Source of the DNA: Collinsella sp.
GTDB taxonomy: Bacteria > Actinomycetota > Coriobacteriia > Coriobacteriales > Coriobacteriaceae
Direction of reading: 5' to 3'
NCBI GenBank assembly: GCA_031292915.1
Contig: JAUMSH010000041.1
Span: forward strand, 1 to 15,944
DNA length: 15,944 nt
A model generated the notes under the pieces. The model did no database searches and had not been told where the DNA came from. It was given only the letters and a program-made list of their open reading frames with translations. Both the position numbers and the translations under genes were made by a program. Positions 1 to 6,208 of the stretch are shown piece by piece (position 1 is the first letter of the stretch; each line of letters starts with the position of its first letter).

Positions 1-6
1 GCTGAG

Positions 7-12
7 TACAAT
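7..12 (+). promoter_or_regulatory. Probable -10 box of the adh-aldh operon
   Basis: TACAAT matches the TATAAT consensus at five of six positions. It would place the transcript start near position 19, giving a leader of about 40 nt before the alcohol dehydrogenase start. The matching -35 box would lie at or beyond the left edge of the window, so only half of the promoter can be judged. Confidence 0.35.
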
Positions 13-24
13 CGGGCGAGCAAA

Positions 25-40
25 TGTTGACCTATCAACA
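25..40. promoter_or_regulatory. Perfect 6-bp inverted repeat before the first gene
   Basis: TGTTGA and TCAACA form a perfect inverted repeat around a 4-nt spacer. The repeat lies between the probable -10 box and the AAGGAG ribosome site at 45-50. The position suits an operator for a dimeric regulator or a small leader hairpin. No regulator family can be named from this sequence alone. Confidence 0.3.
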
Positions 41-58
41 AATGAAGGAGTTTCCTTT

Positions 59-1279
59 ATGCATCTAGCCCGTCGTGCCTGGTGCCGAACATATCAGACG
101 GTTTTTCGCATTGCATTGCCGATCCTGCCCTATACCGAGCCACGCATTTTGGAGCATGCCGAGGATGTGCCCGCGGTGCTTCAAAAGCGCTCGATCCAGA
201 AGGTCCTTATCGTGACAGACCCTGGTATTGCACGTTTGGGGCTCACGGCATCACTCGAGCGCGCGCTTACGGCTCAGGGGATTGCCGTTACGGTCTATGC
301 CGAAACGCGTGCGAACCCCACGGTCTCGAATGTGGAGGAAGCGGCGGCGCTGTATCGCGAGAACGACTGCCGGGCCATTATCGGCTTTGGTGGCGGTTCG
401 GCCATGGACTGCGCCAAGGGTGTGGGGGCGCGCATTGCGCAGCCAAACAAGCCCATCAACAAGATGCGCGGCCTGTTGCGCGTCCACCGTCGTCTGCCGC
501 TGCTTATTGCGGTTCCCACTACCGCCGGTACGGGAAGCGAAGTCACGCTCGCGGCGGTTATCACCGATAACGAGACGCACTATAAATACCCCATTAACGA
601 CTTTGTGCTCATCCCGCGTTTTGCGGTGCACGACCCCGAGTTTACGCGCGGGTTGCCGGCGTCCACCACGGGGCAGACGGGTATGGATGCCCTGACGCAT
701 GCTGTCGAGGCCTTTATCGGCCGTAGCACCACGCCCTACACGCGCAAGATGGCGCGTCAGGCGGTCCAGCTCATCCGCGACAATTTGCTCGAGGCCTATG
801 AGCATGGCGACGACATGCGTGCGCGCCGCAATATGCTTTCGGCGGCGTATAAGGCGGGCGTTGCGTTTACCCGCTCCTATGTCGGATATGTGCATGCCAT
901 CGCGCACAGTCTGGGCGGCCGATACGGAATTCCGCACGGTTTGGCCAACGCGATCATCCTGCCGCACATGCTTCGCGCTTATGGTGACGCCGCCGCCCCC
1001 AAGCTTGCCGATCTTGCTCGCATGGCGGGCGTTGCGCCGGCTACCGCGCGGGACAGTCTTGCAGCCGAGGCCTTTATCGATTGGGTCGACCGCATGAACG
1101 AGGCCCTGGGAATCCCCAAATATGTCTCGGGTATTCGCCGCTCCGACATTCCCGAGATGGCGGCGCATGCCGATGCCGAGGCCAATCCCTTGTACCCCGT
1201 TCCTCTTTTAATGGACCGCCTGGAGCTCGAGCATATGTACGAAGTTGTTGCAGGTGGTATGTTTGAGGACGAGAACTAG
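59..1279 (+). CDS. Iron-containing (group III) alcohol dehydrogenase
   Basis: NAD(P)-dependent oxidoreductase expected to interconvert a primary alcohol and its aldehyde in the cytoplasm. The 406-residue length fits the Fe-ADH family. The N-terminal nucleotide-binding half carries the GGGS motif at residues 111-114 and the TTAGTGSE segment around 154-161. The metal-binding half carries D210 and H214 in DALTHAVE, then H279 and H293 in the HAIAHSLGG and PHG segments, so all four family metal ligands are present. H283, usually conserved near the nicotinamide, is also there. AAGGAG at 45-50 lies 8 nt before the ATG and supports this start. The aldehyde dehydrogenase follows after 8 nt, so the two enzymes are almost certainly co-transcribed. 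The substrate cannot be read from sequence; FucO-, butanol- or maleylacetate-reductase-like roles are all possible. Confidence 0.93.
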   Translation: MHLARRAWCRTYQTVFRIALPILPYTEPRILEHAEDVPAVLQKRSIQKVLIVTDPGIARLGLTASLERALTAQGIAVTVYAETRANPTVSNVEEAAALYRENDCRAIIGFGGGSAMDCAKGVGARIAQPNKPINKMRGLLRVHRRLPLLIAVPTTAGTGSEVTLAAVITDNETHYKYPINDFVLIPRFAVHDPEFTRGLPASTTGQTGMDALTHAVEAFIGRSTTPYTRKMARQAVQLIRDNLLEAYEHGDDMRARRNMLSAAYKAGVAFTRSYVGYVHAIAHSLGGRYGIPHGLANAIILPHMLRAYGDAAAPKLADLARMAGVAPATARDSLAAEAFIDWVDRMNEALGIPKYVSGIRRSDIPEMAAHADAEANPLYPVPLLMDRLELEHMYEVVAGGMFEDEN

Positions 1280-1287
1280 GAGGGTCC

Positions 1288-2667
1288 ATGAATACCGAGG
1301 AAATCGCGCGCATTGTCGGCGAGCAGCGCGCCTATTTTAAGACGCACGCCACGTTTGATGTCGATGCTCGACGTCGCGCCCTCGTGCGCCTGCGCGATAC
1401 GGTATGGGCGCACGAGGCCGATATTGCCCATGCGCTCAAGACCGATTTGGGTAAGTCGCATGACGAGGCATATATGTGCGAGATCGGCACCTCGCTTTCC
1501 GAGATTCGTCATCAGATCGCTCATGTGGCTCGATGGAGTCGTCCGCGACTACGTCCGTGCGACCTGGCCAATGCCGTGAGCGTGTGCAAGACGCAAGCCG
1601 TGCCCTATGGCGTCACGCTCATCATGGCTCCGTGGAACTACCCGTTTTTGCTGACGCTCGAGCCGCTCGCCGGCGCGCTCGCCGCGGGTAACACCGTGGT
1701 CATCAAGCCGAGTGCCTATGCGCCGGCTTCGAGCGCGGTGCTCAGACAGATTTGCGAGGAAGCATTTGATCCGTGCCTGGTGACGGTCGTCGAAGGCGGG
1801 CGTGCCGAGAATGAGGCGCTGCTCGATGAATGCTGGGACAAGATCTTCTTTACCGGTAGCGTTCCGGTCGGCAAGCTCGTCATGGAGCGCGCGAGCAAAA
1901 ACCTCACGCCCGTGACGCTTGAGCTGGGCGGCAAGAGCCCCTGCATCGTGGATGCGACGGCAAACTTGAAGGTCGCGGCACGTCGCATCGCATTTGGTAA
2001 ATGGCTCAACGTGGGCCAGACCTGTGTAGCGCTCGACTATCTGCTGGTCGATACGCGCGTGCACGATGAGCTGTTGGGCCTCATCAAGGAGGAGGTCCGC
2101 CGCATGTTTGGCGAGCATCCGCTCGACAACGAGGACTACGGTCATATTGTCAATGCCAAGCATTTTGCGCGCGTACGCGGGCTGATCGACCCCGATAAGG
2201 TTGTGCTGGGAGGCACGGCGCGCGAGTCGTCGCTCAAGATTGAGCCGACGATCCTAGACGGCGTGACCCCCGATGACGCCGTGATGCAGGAGGAGATTTT
2301 CGGCCCTATCTTGCCGGTGCTGACGTTTGAGAGTCTAGACGAGGCCGAGACGTTTATTACGGATCGTCCGACGCCGCTGGCCCTGTATATCTTTAGCCAG
2401 GACCGCGAGGTCCAGCAGCGCTTTGCGCGCTATGTGCCCTTTGGCGGCGGCTGTGTCAACGACACGATCATGCACTTGGCTACGAGCCATATGGGCTTTG
2501 GCGGCATGGGAGCGAGCGGTATGGGGCAGTACCATGGACGTGAGAGCTTCGATACGTTTAGCCACAAGAAGAGCATCGTGAACAAGGCAACGTGGCTGGA
2601 CGTGCCGTTTCGGTATGCGCCCTACGCAAGCTGGAAGCACAAATTTGTGCGCATGTTTGTGCATTAG
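1288..2667 (+). CDS. Aldehyde dehydrogenase, class-3-like
   Basis: NAD(P)-dependent oxidation of an aldehyde to its carboxylic acid, probably acting on the aldehyde handled by the preceding alcohol dehydrogenase. The 459-residue length is that of the short class 3 ALDH group rather than the roughly 490-500 residues of classical ALDHs. Visible motifs are PWNYPF (115-120, with the oxyanion Asn), the FTGS cofactor loop (188-191), LELGGKSP with general-base E212, and the nucleophile C246 in NVGQTCVALDYLL. A Leu follows CVA where Pro is usual. The C-terminal RYAPYASWKHK segment resembles class 3 tails. The ribosome site AGGAGG (1278-1283) overlaps the stop codon of the upstream gene, which supports translational coupling and fixes the start. 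Confidence 0.93.
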   Translation: MNTEEIARIVGEQRAYFKTHATFDVDARRRALVRLRDTVWAHEADIAHALKTDLGKSHDEAYMCEIGTSLSEIRHQIAHVARWSRPRLRPCDLANAVSVCKTQAVPYGVTLIMAPWNYPFLLTLEPLAGALAAGNTVVIKPSAYAPASSAVLRQICEEAFDPCLVTVVEGGRAENEALLDECWDKIFFTGSVPVGKLVMERASKNLTPVTLELGGKSPCIVDATANLKVAARRIAFGKWLNVGQTCVALDYLLVDTRVHDELLGLIKEEVRRMFGEHPLDNEDYGHIVNAKHFARVRGLIDPDKVVLGGTARESSLKIEPTILDGVTPDDAVMQEEIFGPILPVLTFESLDEAETFITDRPTPLALYIFSQDREVQQRFARYVPFGGGCVNDTIMHLATSHMGFGGMGASGMGQYHGRESFDTFSHKKSIVNKATWLDVPFRYAPYASWKHKFVRMFVH

Positions 2668-2668
2668 G

Positions 2669-2712
2669 AAATGGCAGGTAATACGAACAAGTGTTCCTAT
2701 TACCTGTCATTT
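2669..2712. repeat. 44-nt near-perfect palindrome, possible terminator or operator
   Basis: Positions 2669-2689 pair with 2692-2712 over about 21 bp, with one G-T wobble and one C-C mismatch around the centre. It begins immediately after the aldehyde dehydrogenase stop codon. It may act as an RNA hairpin ending the operon, but only three T residues follow the stem, which is poor for an intrinsic terminator. A protein-binding site is an alternative. Confidence 0.6.
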
Positions 2713-2744
2713 ACGTTAGACTACTGCTATGGGGTACGGATGGG

Positions 2745-2769
2745 CCAACTCCCTTTAGAAGGGAATTGG
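2745..2769 (+). promoter_or_regulatory. Hairpin sequestering the ribosome-binding site
   Basis: CCAA-C-TCCCTT, loop TAG, AAGGGA-A-TTGG folds into ten base pairs with one mismatch. It buries the AAGGGA ribosome site (2759-2764) just before the ATG at 2771. Its left arm overlaps the segment complementary to 2906-2914, so the local and long-range pairings exclude each other. This is the form expected of a translational switch. Confidence 0.5.
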
Positions 2770-2770
2770 T

Positions 2771-2854
2771 ATGAACGTAAGCGATGTTATTTCGTTACTG
2801 GCGTTGTTAATCGCGGCTATCGAACTCGGCCTGTTTATCGGCCGAATGAAATAG
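2771..2854 (+). CDS. 27-residue holin-like peptide, putative type I toxin
   Basis: The peptide starts MNVSDVISLL, continues as a hydrophobic segment (about residues 6-23, interrupted by one Glu at 18), and ends in a basic tail, IGRMK. This short N-terminal cap plus single membrane helix plus lysine/arginine end is the pattern of the putative holin-like toxins (Hol_Tox type) and of TxpA/BsrG-like peptides, which insert in the cytoplasmic membrane. A ribosome site, AAGGGA, lies 6 nt before the ATG but is buried in a hairpin. A post-stop hairpin and long-range complementarity surround the gene. It is too short for most gene finders. The match to the toxin family is by form only and toxicity is inferred; a harmless small membrane peptide or a chance reading frame cannot be excluded. 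Confidence 0.55.
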   Translation: MNVSDVISLLALLIAAIELGLFIGRMK

Positions 2855-2948
2855 CCGCCCCCGCGTAAGCGAAGACGGCCACTTCTCACGATGAAAACGT
2901 GTATCGGAGTTGGCAAGACCCGCTGCCACGGGTGCCATCCGTACCCCT

Positions 2949-2977
2949 ATCTTATCTGCAAGCGTTCTGTCTCGCAA
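2949..2977 (-). promoter_or_regulatory. Possible antisense promoter opposite the toxin-like gene
   Basis: On the minus strand TTGCGA (-35, four of six) and TAAGAT (-10, four of six) are spaced by 17 nt. Transcription would begin near 2942, inside the segment complementary to the toxin leader, and run leftward across the 3' UTR and the small gene. That is where an antitoxin RNA is expected. Both boxes are weak matches, so this is a candidate only. Confidence 0.25.
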
Positions 2978-3089
2978 GCGTTGCGGCAACTGGGTGAAAG
3001 GCGCGAGCGGGTGAATTCGTGTCCGCGCGAGTTCGTAGACTTCTCTGTAAGGTTAAACGCCGGGTATTCCGGCTGTTAGAGGAGTTGCT

Positions 3090-3416
3090 ATGTACGAGCC
3101 TTCACGTGTTCTTCTGTCGTTTCATATCGCAGGATTTCAATATGCCGACGGCGCTTTGGTCCTAGGCGATCTTAAAGCGGGCGATAAACTGACGCTGTGC
3201 GCCGAGCGCGATAATCCCCATGATCCCGAGGCGGTTGCGATCTACTATGGCAAGACCAAACTTGGCTATGTTCCGGGAAACGAGGTCGGCCCGCTGTCCT
3301 TGATGATGTATTACGGCCATGAGGACGTATTTGAGGCCCGCGTGCAGCAGGTTGCTCCCGAGCGCAGCCCGTGGCATCAGGTGCGTGTTGGACTCTACGT
3401 GGTGGATGCTCGCTAA
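3090..3416 (+). CDS. Stand-alone HIRAN-domain protein
   Basis: Nearly the whole 108-residue protein fits the HIRAN domain. It has an N-terminal strand, FHIAGFQYADG, then a turn-rich segment, RDNPHDPEAVAIYY, followed by KLGYVPGNEV. That NPHDPxAVAI...GYVP signature is characteristic of the family. HIRAN domains are known from Rad5/HLTF-type DNA repair factors, where they bind 3' DNA ends; stand-alone bacterial copies are common and mostly unstudied. AGAGGAG (3078-3084) precedes the ATG. A short hairpin (GCCGG/CCGGC, 3059-3073) lies just upstream. The gene is 18 nt from the next small gene and probably shares a transcript with it. DNA binding is a family inference. Confidence 0.85.
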   Translation: MYEPSRVLLSFHIAGFQYADGALVLGDLKAGDKLTLCAERDNPHDPEAVAIYYGKTKLGYVPGNEVGPLSLMMYYGHEDVFEARVQQVAPERSPWHQVRVGLYVVDAR

Positions 3417-3434
3417 TCGGTAAGGGAGACTGCC

Positions 3435-3614
3435 ATGTTTGATGACGACGACCAGTTCGATCTGACAGACGATCCGTTTGAGTGGGATATGCTACTCGAT
3501 GACGATGAGTTGGAGCGGGATCGTAAGAAGCGGCAGGATAAGAATACCCAGGGTGACGCTTCGAAAAAGCAAGACAAGCGCCGCCGCGGACTGTTCGGCG
3601 GGTTCTTTGGATAA
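3435..3614 (+). CDS. 59-residue charge-segregated hypothetical protein
   Basis: No family is recognised. The protein is strongly acidic at the N-terminus (starting MFDDDDQFDL, with Asp and Glu continuing to about residue 29) and basic from about residue 30 (RKKRQDK, then KKQDKRRR). It ends in an unusual glycine-phenylalanine tail, GLFGGFFG. No membrane segment or signal peptide is visible. AGGGAG lies about 8 nt before the ATG, and the gene starts 18 nt after the HIRAN gene, which argues that it is real and co-transcribed. The acidic half could mimic or bind a basic partner, and the basic half could bind nucleic acid; both are guesses from composition. Confidence 0.7.
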   Translation: MFDDDDQFDLTDDPFEWDMLLDDDELERDRKKRQDKNTQGDASKKQDKRRRGLFGGFFG

Positions 3615-3634
3615 CCGCCGCATCGCTGCGTCTG

Positions 3635-3640
3635 TATACT
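3635..3640 (+). promoter_or_regulatory. Possible -10 box for the metallophosphoesterase
   Basis: TATACT matches the consensus at five of six positions and lies about 28 nt upstream of the GAGGG ribosome site. No good -35 box is visible at normal spacing. The gene could also be read through from the HIRAN operon. Confidence 0.25.
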
Positions 3641-3680
3641 TAGCACGAGTTGAACACGTTGCGAAATGAGGGCATAGACG

Positions 3681-4226
3681 ATGATGTGGTTTACCGCCGA
3701 CCTGCACCTAGGCGATACGAATATCTTGCACGACATGGACCGGCCGTTTGGCTCGGTCGAGGAGATGAACCGCAAGGTCAGCGATGCCATCAATGAGTGC
3801 GTGGCTGCGGATGACCGTCTCTACATCCTGGGAGACTTTACCTATCGTTTGCCCCTAGCGGATGCCGTGCACCTGCGCGAGCGTATCGAATGCAAGAATG
3901 TGACGCTCATCCGCGGTAACCATGACGGCGACTGGGAAGATCCCGACGCACCGCAGATTTGGGAAGACGTGCGTGATTACCTGGAGATTGCTCCCGGCTA
4001 TGCCAAGGGCCATCGTCTGGTTATGAGCCACTACCCCATGCTCAGCTGGAACGGTAAGGCGCGTGGCGCCATCATGCTGCATGGGCATATCCACAGCAGG
4101 GGAGACCGCACCAACGCGCGCAACCGCGACCGCGAGCGCCCTATCTTTCGCTACGATGTCGGTCTCGATGCCAACGAGTACAGGCCCGTAAGCCGGGATC
4201 AAATCCTGGGCTTCTTTGGACTGTAA
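3681..4226 (+). CDS. Calcineurin-like metallophosphoesterase
   Basis: A soluble dinuclear-metal phosphoesterase of 181 residues. All family motifs are present in order: DLH (7-9), GD (51-52), GNHD (79-82), SHYP with its His (116-119) and HGHIH (134-138). The short length and the VGLDAN segment near the C-terminus (160-165) resemble the small bacterial and phage phosphoesterases often annotated as YfcE- or ligase-associated-like; the substrate is unknown. GAGGG (3668-3672) is 8 nt from the ATG at 3681, which is preferred over the second ATG at 3684. The gene lies 66 nt after the small charged protein, and transcription probably ends at the terminator beginning at 4285. Confidence 0.9.
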   Translation: MMWFTADLHLGDTNILHDMDRPFGSVEEMNRKVSDAINECVAADDRLYILGDFTYRLPLADAVHLRERIECKNVTLIRGNHDGDWEDPDAPQIWEDVRDYLEIAPGYAKGHRLVMSHYPMLSWNGKARGAIMLHGHIHSRGDRTNARNRDRERPIFRYDVGLDANEYRPVSRDQILGFFGL

Positions 4227-4231
4227 TGCTC

Positions 4232-4282
4232 GAACCACCACACAAACCACCACAAAGGTGCCTGTCCCCTTTGTGGTGGTTC
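4232..4282. repeat. REP-like palindrome with the GTGCCTGTCCCC core
   Basis: AACCACCACAAAGG (4245-4258) is perfectly repeated in inverse at 4268-4281 around a short loop. An extra upstream copy, GAACCACCAC (4232-4241), can pair instead with 4273-4282. The loop-side sequence GGTGCCTGTCCCCTTT resembles palindromes that recur in many bacterial genomes near REP-associated tyrosine transposases (Y1/RAYT). No transposase is present in this window. Confidence 0.7.
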
Positions 4283-4284
4283 TG

Positions 4285-4318
4285 GCGCCGTTGCCATTAT
4301 GGCGGCGGCGCTTTTTTT
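4285..4318 (+). terminator. Strong intrinsic terminator after the phosphoesterase
   Basis: GCGCCG-tt-GCC, loop ATTAT, GGC-gg-CGGCGC forms nine base pairs with a small internal mismatch and is followed directly by seven T residues. It ends transcription of the HIRAN-phosphoesterase group before the DUF2130 gene. Confidence 0.9.
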
Positions 4319-4376
4319 GTCCGTGCGGCGCGGTAGAGTGTAGGCGGTTGGAATTTGCGTCCATCGAGGAGCTGCT

Positions 4377-6134
4377 ATGAATGAGATCAAGTGCCCGCAT
4401 TGTGGCGAAGTTTTTAAGGTCGATGCGTCTGGCTATGCGGATATCGTCAAGCAAGTACGCGATGCCGAGTTTTCGCGCGATCTGGATGAGCGTGTGAAGG
4501 CAGTCCAGCGCGAGGGCGAGCAGGCGCTGGAGCTTGAGCGTTCGCGTTCGGCGTCTGCCCTGCAGGAGGTGGAGTCTCGGCGCAATGCTCAGCTTGTCGA
4601 GCAGAAGAATGCTGCAGCTCAGCAGCTGGCACAAGAGGTTGCCAAGCGCGATGCCGAGCTTGCCGAGCTGCGCGCCAAGCTCGAGGGCGCTGCCACGGAG
4701 CGCGAGAGTGCAAGCCAGCGCGCGGCGGTTGAGGCCCGTGCGGATGCGCAGAAGGAAAACGCAGAGCTCCAGCGTGAGATTGACAACCTGCGCGCGCAGC
4801 TGGGACGCAAGGATGACGAAGCCAAACTTGCCGAGGCGGCGGCGCGCAATGCTGCTCAAAACGATCTGTCCGCCCGCGACGCTCAGATTGCTGAGCTACA
4901 GGCAAAGCTCTCCGCTGCGGACAAGGCCCAGGAGATGGCGCTTGCCGCTGCCGCGGCGGAGTCGCAGCGTGAGCTCGATGCCGCTCGCAGCGAGGCCGAG
5001 CGCGCGCTTGCTGACTATCGCGCGAAGGTACAAGAGAAGTTTTCCGCCGCAAAGGCTCAGTCCGAGCAAGAGGCCGAGGCCCTGCGTGCGCAGCTGCGCG
5101 AACAGGAGCTGACGGCCAAAATGAACCTGTCAGAGGCGGTTGCCGCGGCGGAACGAGAGCGCGATGAGGCGCGTGCCAAACTGACGAGCGAGCTGGCGGT
5201 GCGCGATTCTCGCGAGGAGCAGGCCAAGGCGGCCCACGAGCTCGAGCTTGCGCAGGCCAAGCGCGCGAGCGATGACCTGATTCGCTACAAGGATGAAGAG
5301 ATTGAGCGCCTTAAGGATATGAAGGTCCGCCTGTCCACCAAGATGGTGGGCGAGTCGCTCGAGCAGCACTGCGAGACCGAGTTTAACCGTCTACGCATGA
5401 CGGCGTTTCCTAATGCGTACTTCGAGAAAGATAACGATGCGTCCGAGGGCACCAAGGGCGACTTTATCTTCCGCGAGTGCGACGCGAGCGGCAACGAGGT
5501 CATTTCGATTATGTTCGAGATGAAAAACGAGAACGACGAGACCGCGACCAAGCATAAAAACGAGGACTTCTTTAAGAAACTCGATCACGATCGTCGCCAG
5601 AAAGGCTGTGAGTACGCGGTGCTCTGCACGCTGCTCGAGCCCGAGAGCGAGCTCTATAACGCAGGGATAGTCGACGTGAGCTATCGCTACGAGAAGATGT
5701 ACGTGATCCGTCCGCAGTTCTTTATTCCCATGATCACGCTTCTTCGCAACGCCGCCATGGGTTCGCTGCGCTATAAGCAGGAGCTGGCGGAGTACAAGCA
5801 GCAGAATATCGACGTCACGAACTTCGAAGCCAAGATGGAAAAGTTCAAGAACGACTTCGGCCGCAACTACGAGATCGCGAGCCGCAAGTTCCAAACGGCG
5901 ATCGATGAGATCGACAAGACGATTAGCCATCTGCAGAAAACCAAGGAGGCGTTGCTGTCCTCCGAGAACAATCTGCGCCTGGCCAACAAGAAGGCCGACG
6001 ATCTTACCATTCGCAAGCTCACGTGGGGCAACAAGACCATGAAGGCGGCGTTTGACGAGGCGCGCGGGGCTGCGACGGAGACAAACGATGAGCCCGCCGA
6101 GGCGGATTCATATGAGGTCGAGGATGCCGAGTAG
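4377..6134 (+). CDS. DUF2130 coiled-coil protein with nuclease-like domain
   Basis: A 585-residue protein of the DUF2130 type. It begins with a short CPHC knuckle (residues 6-9). A very long Ala/Glu/Arg-rich coiled coil runs from about residue 25 to 310. A conserved C-terminal domain starts near MVGESLEQHCETEFNRLR (about 324). In this domain GDFIFRE (D362) and FEMKNE (E381, K383) form a D-x18-ExK pattern like PD-(D/E)XK nucleases, with which the family has been compared. A second helical region follows (about 460-560) and the tail is acidic. GAGGAG is 5 nt before the ATG. The preceding gene ends in a terminator, so it is probably transcribed alone. The function is unknown; a DNA-processing role is inferred only from the fold pattern. 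Confidence 0.88.
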   Translation: MNEIKCPHCGEVFKVDASGYADIVKQVRDAEFSRDLDERVKAVQREGEQALELERSRSASALQEVESRRNAQLVEQKNAAAQQLAQEVAKRDAELAELRAKLEGAATERESASQRAAVEARADAQKENAELQREIDNLRAQLGRKDDEAKLAEAAARNAAQNDLSARDAQIAELQAKLSAADKAQEMALAAAAAESQRELDAARSEAERALADYRAKVQEKFSAAKAQSEQEAEALRAQLREQELTAKMNLSEAVAAAERERDEARAKLTSELAVRDSREEQAKAAHELELAQAKRASDDLIRYKDEEIERLKDMKVRLSTKMVGESLEQHCETEFNRLRMTAFPNAYFEKDNDASEGTKGDFIFRECDASGNEVISIMFEMKNENDETATKHKNEDFFKKLDHDRRQKGCEYAVLCTLLEPESELYNAGIVDVSYRYEKMYVIRPQFFIPMITLLRNAAMGSLRYKQELAEYKQQNIDVTNFEAKMEKFKNDFGRNYEIASRKFQTAIDEIDKTISHLQKTKEALLSSENNLRLANKKADDLTIRKLTWGNKTMKAAFDEARGAATETNDEPAEADSYEVEDAE

Positions 6135-6151
6135 GGGATAGCATATAGTGC

Positions 6152-6188
6152 AAAAACGGGGCCGCTGGCGATATTGCCAACGGCCCCG
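6152..6188. terminator. Shared terminator between convergent genes
   Basis: CGGGGCCG-ct-GGC, loop, GCC-aa-CGGCCCCG forms an eleven-pair stem. On the minus strand it is followed by five T residues (A run at 6152-6156), a good end for the helicase gene. On the plus strand only CTTCGTT follows, so termination of the DUF2130 gene is weaker. Confidence 0.8.
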
Positions 6189-6208
6189 CTTCGTTCCAGT
6201 ATGTACGG

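Larger units (their letters stand above)
2731..2947 (+). promoter_or_regulatory. Long-range complementarity flanking the small toxin-like gene
   Basis: GGGGTACGGATGG (2731-2743) is perfectly complementary to 2935-2947, and the adjoining GCCAACTCC (2744-2752) is perfectly complementary to 2906-2914. The two downstream arms enclose a local hairpin, ACCCG/CGGGT (2918-2933). In a transcript covering the region, leader and 3' UTR could form 22 bp in two blocks around the 27-codon gene. A further short hairpin (GCCG/CGGC with inner CGC/GCG, 2854-2879) starts at the stop codon. Long-range 5'-3' pairing is known for several type I toxin mRNAs; its role here is inferred. Confidence 0.5.

Noticed and set aside
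251..1168. 305-codon minus-strand frame opposite the alcohol dehydrogenase
   Set aside because: It is a mirror frame caused by G+C-rich codon bias; the plus-strand enzyme has complete motifs.
2671..2868. 65-codon plus-strand reading frame after the aldehyde dehydrogenase
   Set aside because: It begins inside the palindrome, has no ribosome site, crosses the toxin leader hairpins and overlaps the better-supported 27-codon gene in another frame.
2959..2979. Direct repeat of GCAAGCGTT-like units considered as a CRISPR or iteron start
   Set aside because: Only two short copies are present, without regular spacing.
3855..4859. 334-codon minus-strand frame
   Set aside because: It crosses the phosphoesterase, the REP-like repeat, the terminator and the DUF2130 start, and shows no recognisable domain.
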